Below are positions 34,878 to 44,042 of a stretch of DNA of 64,000 nt, piece by piece (the stretch's first letter is position 1; the number at the start of each line of letters is the position of its first letter). The stretch comes from an uncultured Acidobacteriia bacterium (lineage in GTDB: Bacteria; Acidobacteriota; Terriglobia; Bryobacterales; Bryobacteraceae), in assembly GCA_903851195.1 (NCBI GenBank), contig CAINNJ010000055.1:124001-188000 (forward strand). Direction: 5' to 3'. Position numbers and translations under genes: made by a program. The notes beneath the pieces are model-generated. The model was given only the letters and a program-made list of their open reading frames with translations, did no database searches and had not been told where the DNA came from.

Positions 34878-36044
34878 TCAGCGTTTGCGCAGCGACTCCG
34901 CCATGACGACGTGTTCGGCGGGAGAAGGGTTCCGCTGCCGTTCGCCGACGATCTCCGCATACACATCCAGCGTAGCCCGCGCGCTCTTCTGCCAGCTGAA
35001 GGCTGCGGCGCGCTGCAGGCCCAGGCGTTCCATTCGGGCACGGAGTTCGGGATTCAGCAGAATATCGGCGATGGCGCGGGTGATTTCGGCGGGGTCGCGT
35101 GGATTGAAGAGCAGACCGGCGCCGTCCGCCACCTCCGGCATGGCCGAGGTGTTGGAGCACGCGACGGCGCGGCCGCAGGCCATGGCTTCGAGAATCGGCA
35201 GGCCGAAACCTTCGTAGAAGGAGGGGAAGACGAAACAGTCGCAGGCGTTGTAGAGATCGAGAAGTTCGGCGTCACTGACAAAGCCGGTGAAATGGATGCG
35301 ATCGGTGAAGCCGGAGGTGCGGGCGGCGGCGTGGACGCGCGGGGTAAACCAGGTTTCCTTGCCGGTCAGCACGAGGTGGTGCGGGAGGTGCGGGTGGGCG
35401 CGCAGCAGGGCGGCGAAGGCTTCGATGAGGCCGATCTGGTTCTTGCGCGGCTGCAGATCGCCCACGGAAAAGATGAACGGGGCGGTGAAACCGAGGCGCT
35501 CGCGGACGGCGAACTGGGCCTTGTCGCGGCCGATCACGCGGAATTCCGGATTGGCGGCGTTGGGGATGACCCGAACCTTGTCGGGTGAGACGTCGTAGGC
35601 GCGCAGGATGGCGTCGCGGGAAAATTCGCTCACCGTAAGGATGCGGGCGGCGTGCTGGACCGTTCTGGCCACGGTGAAACGGAGTTGCGAGCGGCGGACA
35701 GTGGTGAAGTACTCAGGGTGTTCGAGGAAGCTGACATCGTGCACGGTCACGACCACGGGTACTCGGGTGAGGAGTGGCGCGGTGTACTGGACGTGGATCA
35801 GGTCGGGCTGGTCCGCTCGGGTGAGGCGTGATAATCCCCAGCCAAGACGAGAGTAGGGGTTCGAGGAGACGTAGCGAACGCCGAAGCGTTCCGGGATGAA
35901 CTGTTCGGCGGCTTTTTCGGAGATGTAGGCGAGAAATTCGGAGTGGCGGTCAAGTTCCGCGAAGCTCCGCAGGAGGCTGCGCACGTACACCTCATTCCCG
36001 GTAAGGTGACGGCCGATCGCGTGTGCGTCAACGGCGAAGCGCAT
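34878..36044 (-). CDS. GT4 glycosyltransferase
   Basis: A 388-residue GT-B enzyme: MRFAVDAHAIGRHLTGNEVYVRSLL at the start, VTVHDVSFLEHPEYFT, FIFSVGDLQPRKNQIGLIEAFAALL, and LYNACDCFVFPSFYEGFGLPILEAMACGRAVACSNTSAMPEV with the E-x7-E motif. Its start codon overlaps the stop of the upstream gene by one base (TGATG). Confidence 0.9.
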   Translation of the reverse strand: MRFAVDAHAIGRHLTGNEVYVRSLLRSFAELDRHSEFLAYISEKAAEQFIPERFGVRYVSSNPYSRLGWGLSRLTRADQPDLIHVQYTAPLLTRVPVVVTVHDVSFLEHPEYFTTVRRSQLRFTVARTVQHAARILTVSEFSRDAILRAYDVSPDKVRVIPNAANPEFRVIGRDKAQFAVRERLGFTAPFIFSVGDLQPRKNQIGLIEAFAALLRAHPHLPHHLVLTGKETWFTPRVHAAARTSGFTDRIHFTGFVSDAELLDLYNACDCFVFPSFYEGFGLPILEAMACGRAVACSNTSAMPEVADGAGLLFNPRDPAEITRAIADILLNPELRARMERLGLQRAAAFSWQKSARATLDVYAEIVGERQRNPSPAEHVVMAESLRKR

Positions 36045-37294
36045 CAGAAGTTTCCAGTATAACGGTTAAGTGTTTCAGGCCGCGTAAGTTGCAGGTCCCG
36101 CTCCAGACTGTGCCAGGCTGCCTCCCACGTGTAATACCGCTCAAAGGTTTTACGGCCATACTCTCCCAAACGTTGCCGCAGATACGGGGTTTCGAGCAGA
36201 TGCAGAAGCTGGCGGGCGAAATCGGATGGTGTCTCGGCGAGCAGAATGTTTTCACCATTTCGTGTTTCCAAACCCTCTGCCGCGAGAGGAGTTGCCAAAA
36301 CGGGACGGGCGACCGACCAGGCTTCCAGAATCTTGATGCGAGTGCCACTGCCGGCGCGAAGGGGCGCGATCACCAGGCTGGCGGCGGCGATTTCGGGGCG
36401 GGCGTCCGGGACAGCGCCAGTGACTTCGATGTTTTTATCGCTCGGGAGGAACTTGCGGATGAACTGGTCACCACGGCCGACCAGTTTCAGGCGCGGGCGG
36501 TTCTTCGCGGTGTTGCAGCCGGCAAGTACGGCGGGCCAGATTTCGGTTACCAGGAATCGAACGGCATCGATGTTGGGGTGGTATTCGAAATTGCCGGAGA
36601 AAACGACGTCCACGCCGTTGGTCATGTCCATTACGGGCGAGGGTGCAGCAATGCCCGGAAGCGCGTTCGGGTACACGGTAATGGTTGCCGAGGGTGCGAT
36701 CGCGAGACCGGCGCGGCGATCGGCCTCCGACGTGGCAAGCACCCGGCTGAAGCGGGGAAGTAGTTCTGCTTCAAGAGTTTGGCTGGCACTGGCAAAGCGG
36801 CGGTGGCCGGCTCTCACCAGCCCTTTGGACGAGGTAGCGCAACGCTGGTGGAGCATCGACTCCACATTGTGCAGATCGAGCACCGTTTCCCGGCAGGCGA
36901 GTTTCACTTCTGTAATGTAAGGCGCAAGCCAGAAATGTTCTATGACACCGAGATCGTAGCGGGTGCCGCCGATGGCTCGGGTGATTTCCGGCCCCATGCC
37001 GCTAAGGCGGTCAATCAGCGGGGGGATTCCGGCGATGGCGCGGCGGGCGTTCCGCATATAGCGTGCGACGAGTCCCCTGCCGTGGCGAGGAAGCGGGATG
37101 ACCTTTTGCGAGCGGACCAGGCCGGGTGGCAGAAGGGCCGGTTCGCCGCTTTCCGAGAAGAGAATGAGGTCCACCTGGGCAAAGCGGGCGAAGAAGTGGA
37201 GGAGGGAGGCGGTCCGGTACGCGCCGCCACCGTGGAGCGGGTAGGGCGCCTCGGGTGAAAGAAAGAGGACAGAGGACATCTGTCCGGAATTCAT
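36044..37294 (-). CDS. GT4 glycosyltransferase
   Basis: A 416-residue GT-B enzyme of the PEP-CTERM/Alr-like kind: SSVLFLSPEAPYPLHGGGAYRTASLL at the start, VIEHFWLAPYITEVKLACRETVLDLHNVES, VDVVFSGNFEYHPNIDAVRFLVTEIWP, and LVIAPLRAGSGTRIKILEAWSVARPVLATPLAAEGL. The ATG at 37294 was chosen because it overlaps the upstream stop by four bases; the frame is open further but reads arginine-rich. Base composition dips slightly in this gene. Confidence 0.88.
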   Translation of the reverse strand: MNSGQMSSVLFLSPEAPYPLHGGGAYRTASLLHFFARFAQVDLILFSESGEPALLPPGLVRSQKVIPLPRHGRGLVARYMRNARRAIAGIPPLIDRLSGMGPEITRAIGGTRYDLGVIEHFWLAPYITEVKLACRETVLDLHNVESMLHQRCATSSKGLVRAGHRRFASASQTLEAELLPRFSRVLATSEADRRAGLAIAPSATITVYPNALPGIAAPSPVMDMTNGVDVVFSGNFEYHPNIDAVRFLVTEIWPAVLAGCNTAKNRPRLKLVGRGDQFIRKFLPSDKNIEVTGAVPDARPEIAAASLVIAPLRAGSGTRIKILEAWSVARPVLATPLAAEGLETRNGENILLAETPSDFARQLLHLLETPYLRQRLGEYGRKTFERYYTWEAAWHSLERDLQLTRPETLNRYTGNF

Positions 37295-38358
37295 ACGCCG
37301 ACCCCGACGAGTTCCGCATAGAGGGCTCGGGTTTCGCGGGCGGTGCGCGCCCATGAAAAAGATGCCGCGCGGGCGAGACCGGCAGCCCGGAGTTCGGCGC
37401 GGAGTTCCGGCTTCGCGGCCAAGTTCCGCAGCGCTGCCGCCATTTCGGCGACGGATGAGGCTTGCAGGGCGGCGTTCCCGGATACCTCGGTCACGGCGGG
37501 GTCGCGGGAGGTCAGGACCGGACAGCCGCACTGCATGGCTTCGAGCACGGGAAGGCCGAAGCCTTCGTAGTGGGTCGGATAGGTGAAGGCAAGGGCGCGG
37601 GAGTAGAGAGGCGGCAGATCGCAGTCGGGTAGTTCCCCTAAAAAGCTTAGACCGGGTTCCGGGGGCGGGGGAACGAAATCCGGGCGAAGGCGGCCGGCGA
37701 GGAGGAGGTCGGCGCCGGTTTCGTGGCGGGTGGCGCGCCAGGCTTCAATCAGGGCGGGGATATTTTTGCGCGGCTCCAGGGTGCCCACATAAAGAAAGAA
37801 CGGCCGGTGGGGGGCCGCGGATGGGGGGGCGGGCACGAAAAGAGGGGAGGCGGCAAGAGGGACCGCGCGTACGCGATCGGGCGGCACGCCGAAATGGGCG
37901 ATAATCTCGCTTCGGACGGCCTGGCTGACGGTGAGAATGAGGCGGGCGCGGCGAAGACGGATCAGCCAGGGGGTGCGGGAACGAACGCGGCTGGGGCCCC
38001 GGTGCCATTCGGGATTGCGCCAGGGCGAGAGGTCGTGGATGGTCAGAATCGCGGGGGTACGGCCGAGGTAGGGGACTTCAAAGTTGGTGCCGTGAAAAAG
38101 TTGGGCGCCGGTTTCTCGCAGGGCGATGCGGACACCGTGCAGCCACCACTTTCCGGACAGACCGCGGTTGCCGCCCGACACCGCCGGTTTCAGCAGATTC
38201 GGGGGCGCGGCGGCGGGCAGCGCGAAACCCTGGTCGGAGAGCAGCACATACGTATCTTCGGGGAATTCCCGCGCCAGCGCCAGAGAGAGTTCGGAGACGT
38301 AGCGGGGAAGTCCCCCGGAGGTAAGGATCAGAGGCGTCGCGTCGACGGCGATCCGCAC
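37291..38358 (-). CDS. GT4 glycosyltransferase
   Basis: A 355-residue GT-B enzyme starting at GTG directly after the stop of the RmlC-like gene. Motifs are MRIAVDATPLILTSGGLPRYVSELSLALA, LTIHDLSPWRNPEWH, FFLYVGTLEPRKNIPALIEAW and YPTHYEGFGLPVLEAMQCGCPVLTSRDPAVTEVSG. Part of the polysaccharide operon. Confidence 0.9.
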   Translation of the reverse strand: MRIAVDATPLILTSGGLPRYVSELSLALAREFPEDTYVLLSDQGFALPAAAPPNLLKPAVSGGNRGLSGKWWLHGVRIALRETGAQLFHGTNFEVPYLGRTPAILTIHDLSPWRNPEWHRGPSRVRSRTPWLIRLRRARLILTVSQAVRSEIIAHFGVPPDRVRAVPLAASPLFVPAPPSAAPHRPFFLYVGTLEPRKNIPALIEAWRATRHETGADLLLAGRLRPDFVPPPPEPGLSFLGELPDCDLPPLYSRALAFTYPTHYEGFGLPVLEAMQCGCPVLTSRDPAVTEVSGNAALQASSVAEMAAALRNLAAKPELRAELRAAGLARAASFSWARTARETRALYAELVGVGV

Positions 38359-38916
38359 CTACTTATGCTGCAACTCCCAGTCGTAGTTGATGTCCGGATC
38401 GTTGTGGGCGATACGGCCCTCGTCGGCGGGGTTGTAGAAACGATCGGTCGCGTAGACCAGCATGCTGGGCGCGGTGCCGATGACCTTGTAGCCGTGCGCG
38501 ATACCCGGCGGAATGAGGATCTGCCACGGGCGTAGCTGGCCGACGTAGATGGTGTTTTTCCAGCCGAAGGTGGCGGAATCCGGGCGCAGATCGGCGAGCA
38601 CCACCTGGAGCATGCCGGTTACGGGCGTCCAGCAATCGGTCTGGTGCTTGTGGAAGTGGAACGCTTTGATGATTCCGGGATAGTTGTGCGCGGCGGAGAT
38701 TTGCGTGGTCTCCTTCGGAAAATCGGCCGCGAGGCCTTTGCCGATGCGCTGCACTTCGAGGAAGTAGCCGCGGTCGTCGGGCCAGATGGCGATGGAGGCG
38801 ATTTTGATGCCCGCGATGAGTTTCGGGGAATCGGGCGAGAGAATGACGTCGCCGATGCCGCGCTGGCAGTGCGGGATTTTGATGGCGATTTCCGTGGCGG
38901 TTTGCATGGGTCTCAT
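38359..38916 (-). CDS. rfbC: dTDP-4-dehydrorhamnose 3,5-epimerase-like protein
   Basis: A 185-residue cupin of the RmlC type: DDRGYFLEVQRIGKGLAADFPKETTQISAAHNYPGIIKAFHFHKHQTDCWTPVTGMLQVVLADLRPDS, GWKNTIYVG, WQILIPPGIAHGYKVIG. The initial histidine-rich HFHKHQTD segment corresponds to the catalytic H of RmlC. It starts at ATG 38916, overlapping the stop of the rfbA-like gene by four bases. With rfbA-like neighbour it points to a dTDP-sugar route (rhamnose-like); the rfbB and rfbD genes are not in the window. Confidence 0.82.
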   Translation of the reverse strand: MRPMQTATEIAIKIPHCQRGIGDVILSPDSPKLIAGIKIASIAIWPDDRGYFLEVQRIGKGLAADFPKETTQISAAHNYPGIIKAFHFHKHQTDCWTPVTGMLQVVLADLRPDSATFGWKNTIYVGQLRPWQILIPPGIAHGYKVIGTAPSMLVYATDRFYNPADEGRIAHNDPDINYDWELQHK

Positions 38917-39671
38917 TCTCCGTGCGAAGTGTCGGTGGCCGGAGTTGCCGCGGCACCGCGGGTCTGCTGCACCAGGTTGGCGGCGCGCATCAGGGAATCG
39001 AAGGTTCCGGCGTCGGTCCACCAGCCATCGAGGAAGGAATACGTCATGGTGCCTTCCTTGATATAGGCGTTATTCACGTCGGTAATTTCCAGCTCGTTGC
39101 GTTTGGAGGGCTTGCAGGTGCCGATTTTCTCGAAAACGCTGGCATCGTACATGTAAATGCCCGTCACCGCGAAATTGGTCTTCGGCACGGCGGGCTTCTC
39201 TTCGATGCCGGCGACGCGGTCGCCGTCGAACTCGGCCACGCCGAAACGGCCGGCGTCATGCACTTCTTTCAGCAGGATGCGCGCTCCGCGTTCCTGTTGC
39301 CGGAAGGCGTCCACGGCTCCCTTGATGCTCTTCTCGACGATGTTATCGCCCAGAATGACGCAGATGGGCTGGCCGTCGGCGAAATGTTCGCAGAGCCCCA
39401 GGGCCTCGGCAATGCCGCCTTCTCCTTCCTGGTAGGTATAGGCCATGTGCTTCAGCCCAAAGTCCTTTCCATTGGCGAGAAGCCGCAGGAAGTCGCCCGA
39501 GTTCCTGCCGCCGGTCACCACCATGATGTCTTTTATGCCCGCATCGGCAAGCGTCTGGATCGGGTAATAGATCATCGGCTTGTCGTAAATCGGGAGCAGG
39601 TGTTTGTTGGTGATTTTTGTGAGAGGAAACAGCCTGCTGCCCGTTCCGCCCGCCAGCACGATACCCTTCAT
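38913..39671 (-). CDS. rfbA: Glucose-1-phosphate thymidylyltransferase-like nucleotidyltransferase
   Basis: A 252-residue sugar nucleotidyltransferase: MKGIVLAGGTGSRLFPLTKITNKHLLPIYDKPMIYYPI at the start (the GGTGSRL pyrophosphorylase motif), ICVILGDNIVEKSI, RVAGIEEKPAVPKTNFAVTGIYMYD and WTDAGTFDSLMRAA. The ATG at 39671 starts the motif directly. It is the short form lacking the extended C-terminal part of RmlA. It is divergent from the cupin gene, 27 bases apart. Confidence 0.85.
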   Translation of the reverse strand: MKGIVLAGGTGSRLFPLTKITNKHLLPIYDKPMIYYPIQTLADAGIKDIMVVTGGRNSGDFLRLLANGKDFGLKHMAYTYQEGEGGIAEALGLCEHFADGQPICVILGDNIVEKSIKGAVDAFRQQERGARILLKEVHDAGRFGVAEFDGDRVAGIEEKPAVPKTNFAVTGIYMYDASVFEKIGTCKPSKRNELEITDVNNAYIKEGTMTYSFLDGWWTDAGTFDSLMRAANLVQQTRGAAATPATDTSHGE

Positions 39672-39698
39672 AGGAAAACAATAGGATACTGTTCTCAA

Positions 39699-40046
39699 AT
39701 GGACCATTACAACTGGACCTTGGTTATTGAAGAGAGATTAAACCCGCAGGTGACGAGGCAGGCGATCCACACGGAGCACATGACGATCGCGAAGCTTCGG
39801 ATGGAAAAAGGGGCAATTGTGCCGCTTCACCACCACATTAACGAGCAGGTGACCATGCTGGAATCGGGCCTGCTGCGGTTCGAAATGGAGGGAAAAGATA
39901 TTTTTGTGAAGGGCGGCGAAGCGCTGCGGATTCCGCCCGACGTGCCTCACCTGGTGGAGGCGATGGAAGATTCGGTGGCGACGGACCTGTTTTCGCCGCC
40001 GCGGGCGGACTGGATCCGCGGCGACGACGCGTATCTGCGGAAGTAA
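39699..40046 (+). CDS. Small cupin-domain protein
   Basis: A 115-residue single-cupin protein: MTIAKLRMEKGAIVPLHHHINEQVTMLESGLLRFEMEGKDIFVKGGEALRIPPDVPHLVEAMEDSVATDLFSPPRADW. The HHH, E and distal H residues of a metal-binding cupin are present. The gene starts 27 bases from the rfbA-like gene on the opposite strand and converges on the ArnT-like gene. Substrate unknown; the position suggests a sugar or metabolite related to the polysaccharide pathway. Confidence 0.82.
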   Translation: MDHYNWTLVIEERLNPQVTRQAIHTEHMTIAKLRMEKGAIVPLHHHINEQVTMLESGLLRFEMEGKDIFVKGGEALRIPPDVPHLVEAMEDSVATDLFSPPRADWIRGDDAYLRK

Positions 40047-40053
40047 GACTCGC

Positions 40054-41922
40054 TCAGTGATTGGTATAGACGGTCTTGCCGCCGCTGCCGGCGACGGGAT
40101 GGAGCGCCTGCGCGCCGACTAAATCGGTGAGGTGTTGCCGCTTTTCGTCTTCGGAAGCCACATACCAGCGGTCGGGGGAGTTCCAGCGTTCCACGAATCC
40201 GGCGTCCCCGATGAAGACAGGCGGGGCGCCGGGGGCGTAGGAACCGTACTCGAGGTTGTTTTTGCGGCCGTTCAGGATCAGGGCCGAGCGGTTGGTGTAA
40301 AAGAAGAGCCCCGACATCTCGTAGTAGGGATCGTCGACGATCAGCCCGCCGGCGGGCGCCTGGTTGAGCGCCTGAGCGAGGGGGTAAGAGCCGAGGTAGG
40401 GGTCGAAGGCGATCAGGGCGACGCGGGCAGCCTGGAAAAAGAGAACCATCATCACGGCGAGAGACAGGGCGGCGCGGCGGCCGCGGAAGGCGAAGGTTCC
40501 AACGGCGCCGACCAGCATCGCGAGGCCGGCGATGGCGAGGGGCAACCGAAGATAGGCGAAAGACCGCACGGTGAGGTCGCCCATGTGGCCGAGCGAGAGG
40601 GTGTAGGCGCCGGGGTTGCGAGTGAGCGCGGTGGAGATATCGCCGGGAGTGGGATAGCCCCAACTGGCCACGAGCAGGCCCACGATGACCACGAAGGCGA
40701 TGGCGGCGATGGCACCGGCGGAGCGGATACACCAGTTCCAGGCGCGCTCGCCCGATTCCGCCATGGCGCTGCCGAGCAGTATGGCGAAGGCCGGGTAGGC
40801 GGGCATCGAGTAGTATTCCTGGGTGGTGGACAGGGCGAAGAAACCCATCACCATGCCGATCCAGCAGAGGGCCAGGAGGCGCATCCGCGAGGCACGGTCG
40901 GGCTGGCGGTAGCGGAGTCCGGCGGCGCGAAAGAAAAAGGCGCTGAACGGGAAGAACCACGCGAGATGGAAGAGCCAGAAGAGCGAGCGCGGCACGGTGT
41001 CGTAGTCGCGGGGGTAGCGCAGGTTCAGGAAGCGGAGGATGTGCTCGTTGAAGAAGTAGAACCAGAAGAATCCGCGGTAGGATCCGGATTCGCTGTGCAT
41101 GGTGAAGTCGAAGTAAGGCGGATTGCGGAGGGTCGCCAGCACATGCCAGGGGGCGGCGATCAGCAGCATCACGCCGATGCCGGGCAGGATGCGGAGGCGG
41201 CTCCAGGCCGCGCGCTTCTTCCAGAGTCCGCTGAATAGTAAGTAAAAGAAAGCCGCGCCGAGGGGGAACACGGCGGCGATCAGGCCTTTGAGCAGCATGC
41301 CGACGCCGATGCCGGCCCAGGCGGCGAGCGCCCAGCGGGAGGCGTGCGCTTCGTCCGGTTCAATGGCCCGGAAGAAGGCCCAGAGCGTGAAGGCGATGGC
41401 CAGAGTCAGAACGACATCCGGAATCAGGATGCGCGTGAAAAGCCAGAGGCCCAGACAGGTGGTGAGACTCAGGCCCGCGTAAAAGCCGGTTTTCGGGCCC
41501 ATGGCCCAGCCGGCCATGCGGGTCACGAGCCAGCAGAGCAGGATGGTGGAGAAGGCGATGGGAAGGCGGGCGGCCCAGTCGTGTTCGCCGAAGATGGCCA
41601 TGGAGACGGCCATCATCCAGTATTTCAGCGGCGACTTTTCCAGGTATTTGACGCCGTCGAGCTGCGCGGAAACCCAGTCGCCGGAGTGCAGCATGTTCCG
41701 GGCGATCTGGCCCTGCACGGCGTCCACGTCGTCCATCAGCCGGGGCGGGCTGATGACGGAAGTCAGGCAGATGATGAGGGCGAAAACAAGAACGATCAGC
41801 TCGCCGCGGCGAAAACTGCCGGTCCACTGAAGCTCTCCCGGTCCCCGGCTGGCGTCAGGCTCGCGGGCGTCACTTCGATGTTCCATCTTTTCAGCCAAAG
41901 GAAGAGTGTCAGGAGACCCCAT
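40054..41922 (-). CDS. ArnT-like glycosyltransferase (GT83), membrane
   Basis: A 622-residue protein with about twelve spans and the signature PPRLMDDVDAVQGQIARNMLHSGDWVSAQLDGVKYLEKSPLKYWM after the first span, closely parallel to the ArnT-like protein at 27660. Both starts, ATG 41922 and ATG 41886, place the gene inside the end of the upstream asnB-like gene (overlap 127 or 91 bases); no ribosome site decides between them. It should transfer a sugar from polyprenyl phosphate outside the membrane. Confidence 0.87.
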   Translation of the reverse strand: MGSPDTLPLAEKMEHRSDAREPDASRGPGELQWTGSFRRGELIVLVFALIICLTSVISPPRLMDDVDAVQGQIARNMLHSGDWVSAQLDGVKYLEKSPLKYWMMAVSMAIFGEHDWAARLPIAFSTILLCWLVTRMAGWAMGPKTGFYAGLSLTTCLGLWLFTRILIPDVVLTLAIAFTLWAFFRAIEPDEAHASRWALAAWAGIGVGMLLKGLIAAVFPLGAAFFYLLFSGLWKKRAAWSRLRILPGIGVMLLIAAPWHVLATLRNPPYFDFTMHSESGSYRGFFWFYFFNEHILRFLNLRYPRDYDTVPRSLFWLFHLAWFFPFSAFFFRAAGLRYRQPDRASRMRLLALCWIGMVMGFFALSTTQEYYSMPAYPAFAILLGSAMAESGERAWNWCIRSAGAIAAIAFVVIVGLLVASWGYPTPGDISTALTRNPGAYTLSLGHMGDLTVRSFAYLRLPLAIAGLAMLVGAVGTFAFRGRRAALSLAVMMVLFFQAARVALIAFDPYLGSYPLAQALNQAPAGGLIVDDPYYEMSGLFFYTNRSALILNGRKNNLEYGSYAPGAPPVFIGDAGFVERWNSPDRWYVASEDEKRQHLTDLVGAQALHPVAGSGGKTVYTNH

Positions 41923-43739
41923 AGATGATAGCCGGCGTTGATGCGCTTATCCGTATGATTCTTAATCAGCGATTCGGTTGCGTGGAGATCGAAGATGCCG
42001 GCCTGGCGAATAGCATCGGAACTTACTGTGTCGCGCAGAAGGCCGAGCAGGGGTCCGCGGAACCATTCATGGGCGGGGATGTCGAGGCCGCGTTTCTTCC
42101 GGTTCAGGATGGAATCCGGGAGTTTGTTTTCCATCACCTTCTTCAGGATGAGCTTCTGTTCCGAGCCGCGGATCTTGAAGCGTTCGGGAAGGCGGGCGGC
42201 GAATTCGACGATGCGGTGATCGAGCAGCGGCGGGCGGACTTCGAGGGAGTGCGCCATGCTCATGCGGTCGACCTTATAGAGCAGATTGTCCTGCAGGTAA
42301 TAGCGCTGGTCGAGCAGCATGAAGCGGTTCAGAAAGCCGACATCGCCGGCGTGCGGAAGACCTTCATAGAGCGCGCGGGGATGATGGCCGTTCGAGTTCG
42401 GCAGCAGCGCCAGCTTTTGCTGTTGGGAGAACGCCCCGTTCCAGAAAAGGTGGGCTTCGTCGGGGTGCAGGAGAGAACCTTCGAGCCAGCGCTTGAGTTT
42501 GTACTCGAAACCGATTTTTTGGTCGGAGACGGGAAGCACGGAATGGGCGGTTCGCAGCGCCGCGCGGCGCAGGATGCCGGGAACTTTGCGCAGGGGCCGG
42601 GCGAGCTGGTCGGCGCGATAGGTGAGATAGCCGCCGAAGAGTTCGTCGCCGCCTTCGCCGGAGAGCGCCACGGTGACATGCCGGCGGCTCATTTTCGAGA
42701 GAAACCAGACGGGCAGCGCGCCCGCGTCCGCGCCTGGTTCGTCCGAGTACCAGGCGAAATCTTCAATGGCGGAGGCGACTTCGGAGGCGCGGTTCAGTTC
42801 GAATTCGTGGTGGTCGGTGCCGTACCGCTTCGCGACATCGCGGAAGTAGACGCTTTCGTCGCAGCTCTTGTTTTCAAAAGAGATGGAGAAGGTCTTGAGC
42901 GGGCGCGCGCCGAGTTCGGCGGCGTAGTGGAGCAGGGTGGAGGAATCGAGTCCGCCGCTGGCCCAGATGCCGAGAGGAACATCGCTGACGAGGTTCTCGC
43001 GGACGGCGTCGCGCAGCAGGCCGTCGAGTTCCGCGACGGCGGCGGCTTCGCTCATGCGCGGGTCCGGCGCGGAGTCGATTTTCCAGTAGCAGGTGAGCGT
43101 TTCCCGACCATCGCGCCATTCGAGGAAGTGGCCGGAGGGCAGCTTTTCAATGCCTTCGACCAGGGTGCGCGGGCTGGGGACGTAGTTGAGCGAAAGGAAG
43201 TCCTGCAGGGCGGCGTGGTCGAGACGGCGGGTGACGCGGGGGTGAGCGAAGATGGCTTTGAGTTCCGATCCGAAGATGATGTCGCGGCCGGTGCGGCGGA
43301 GGTAAAGGGGCTTGATGCCCATGCGGTCCCGCGCGAGGACGAGGCGCTTATCGGGGCCGGACCAGATGGCGAGCGCGTACATGCCGCGGAAGCGCCGGAA
43401 GCAGTCGGTATCCCATTCGAGGAAGGCACGGAGGGCAACTTCCGTATCGCAGGAGGAGCGGAAGCGGTGTCCGCGGGCTTCCAGTTCCCGGCGCAGCTCC
43501 AGGAAGTTGTAGATTTCGCCGTTGTAGACGATGGCGGTCTGCCCGTCGTCGGACCGGACCGGCTGTTCGCCGCCGTCGAGATCGATGACCTGGAGGCGGA
43601 CGGCGCCCAGCGCGATGTCGGGGGTGGAAAAAGTGCCCTGCTGATCGGGGCCGCGATGCGCGATGGAGTCGGTCATCCGGTGGATGACGGATTCATCTAC
43701 AGTTCTGCAAGTCTGCGTATATCCGGCAATGCCGCACAT
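41796..43739 (-). CDS. asnB: Asparagine synthase (glutamine-hydrolysing)-like protein
   Basis: A 647-residue protein. Cys2 after the start methionine (MCGIAGYTQ) is the glutaminase nucleophile; the glutaminase domain runs to about residue 200 (AIVYNGEIYNFLELRRELEARGHRFRSSCDTEVALRAFLEWD). The synthase domain has the PP-loop ASGGLDSSTLLHY and ELFGGYLTYRADQ. The last 30 residues beyond the usual end overlap the ArnT-like gene. AsnB paralogues in polysaccharide clusters often amidate sugar acids rather than make asparagine. It follows a well-matched promoter and a leader hairpin. Confidence 0.9.
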   Translation of the reverse strand: MCGIAGYTQTCRTVDESVIHRMTDSIAHRGPDQQGTFSTPDIALGAVRLQVIDLDGGEQPVRSDDGQTAIVYNGEIYNFLELRRELEARGHRFRSSCDTEVALRAFLEWDTDCFRRFRGMYALAIWSGPDKRLVLARDRMGIKPLYLRRTGRDIIFGSELKAIFAHPRVTRRLDHAALQDFLSLNYVPSPRTLVEGIEKLPSGHFLEWRDGRETLTCYWKIDSAPDPRMSEAAAVAELDGLLRDAVRENLVSDVPLGIWASGGLDSSTLLHYAAELGARPLKTFSISFENKSCDESVYFRDVAKRYGTDHHEFELNRASEVASAIEDFAWYSDEPGADAGALPVWFLSKMSRRHVTVALSGEGGDELFGGYLTYRADQLARPLRKVPGILRRAALRTAHSVLPVSDQKIGFEYKLKRWLEGSLLHPDEAHLFWNGAFSQQQKLALLPNSNGHHPRALYEGLPHAGDVGFLNRFMLLDQRYYLQDNLLYKVDRMSMAHSLEVRPPLLDHRIVEFAARLPERFKIRGSEQKLILKKVMENKLPDSILNRKKRGLDIPAHEWFRGPLLGLLRDTVSSDAIRQAGIFDLHATESLIKNHTDKRINAGYHLWGLLTLFLWLKRWNIEVTPASLTPAGDRESFSGPAVFAAAS

Positions 43740-43757
43740 GAAGTTTTCACCCTCGAG

Positions 43758-43777
43758 CTCCGGATCCCCACCCGGAG
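43758..43777. promoter_or_regulatory. Leader hairpin of the asnB-like gene
   Basis: A 6-bp perfect stem (CTCCGG and CCGGAG) with an eight-base loop in the leader between the promoter and the ATG at 43739. It is close to the ribosome site GAGGGTG. It may tune translation; no riboswitch was recognised. Confidence 0.35.
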
Positions 43778-43803
43778 GTTCCCGCCTTAGCGAGAGATAA
43801 ACA

Positions 43804-43832
43804 AACTATAACGTTTTGATGCGAGGCGTGCA
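43804..43832 (-). promoter_or_regulatory. Sigma-70-type promoter of the asnB-like operon
   Basis: On the minus strand this reads TTGCAC, 17 bases, TATAGT, a good match in spacing and -10. Predicted start lies about 58 bases ahead of the ATG. The 300-base region 43740-44042 between the asnB-like gene and the next gene contains this promoter, the leader hairpin and the terminator of the neighbour and nothing else that I recognise. Confidence 0.5.
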
Positions 43833-43972
43833 ATATTTCATACAAAAAGATGGACTGCGACCGTAACTTTTCTCGTTTCGCAGTGTTGGGGGTGCCTCGA
43901 ACCGAACAGCTTTTCTACAGGATAGTCATGTTTCGCGAGTGTGACAGGGTAGATTGAGGAATTTTAAGGGGC

Positions 43973-44010
43973 AAAAAACGGCGGGGGACAGATGGAACTG
44001 TCCCCCGCCG
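43973..44010 (-). terminator. Rho-independent terminator of the DUF5666-like gene
   Basis: Read on the minus strand, a perfect 13-bp GC-rich stem with a six-base loop (43979-44010) is followed immediately by six U residues (complement of the six A at 43973-43978). It starts about 30 bases after the stop at 44043. Confidence 0.88.
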
Positions 44011-44042
44011 GGAAGAATCGACCTGAAGTCGGGAAAAGCGGA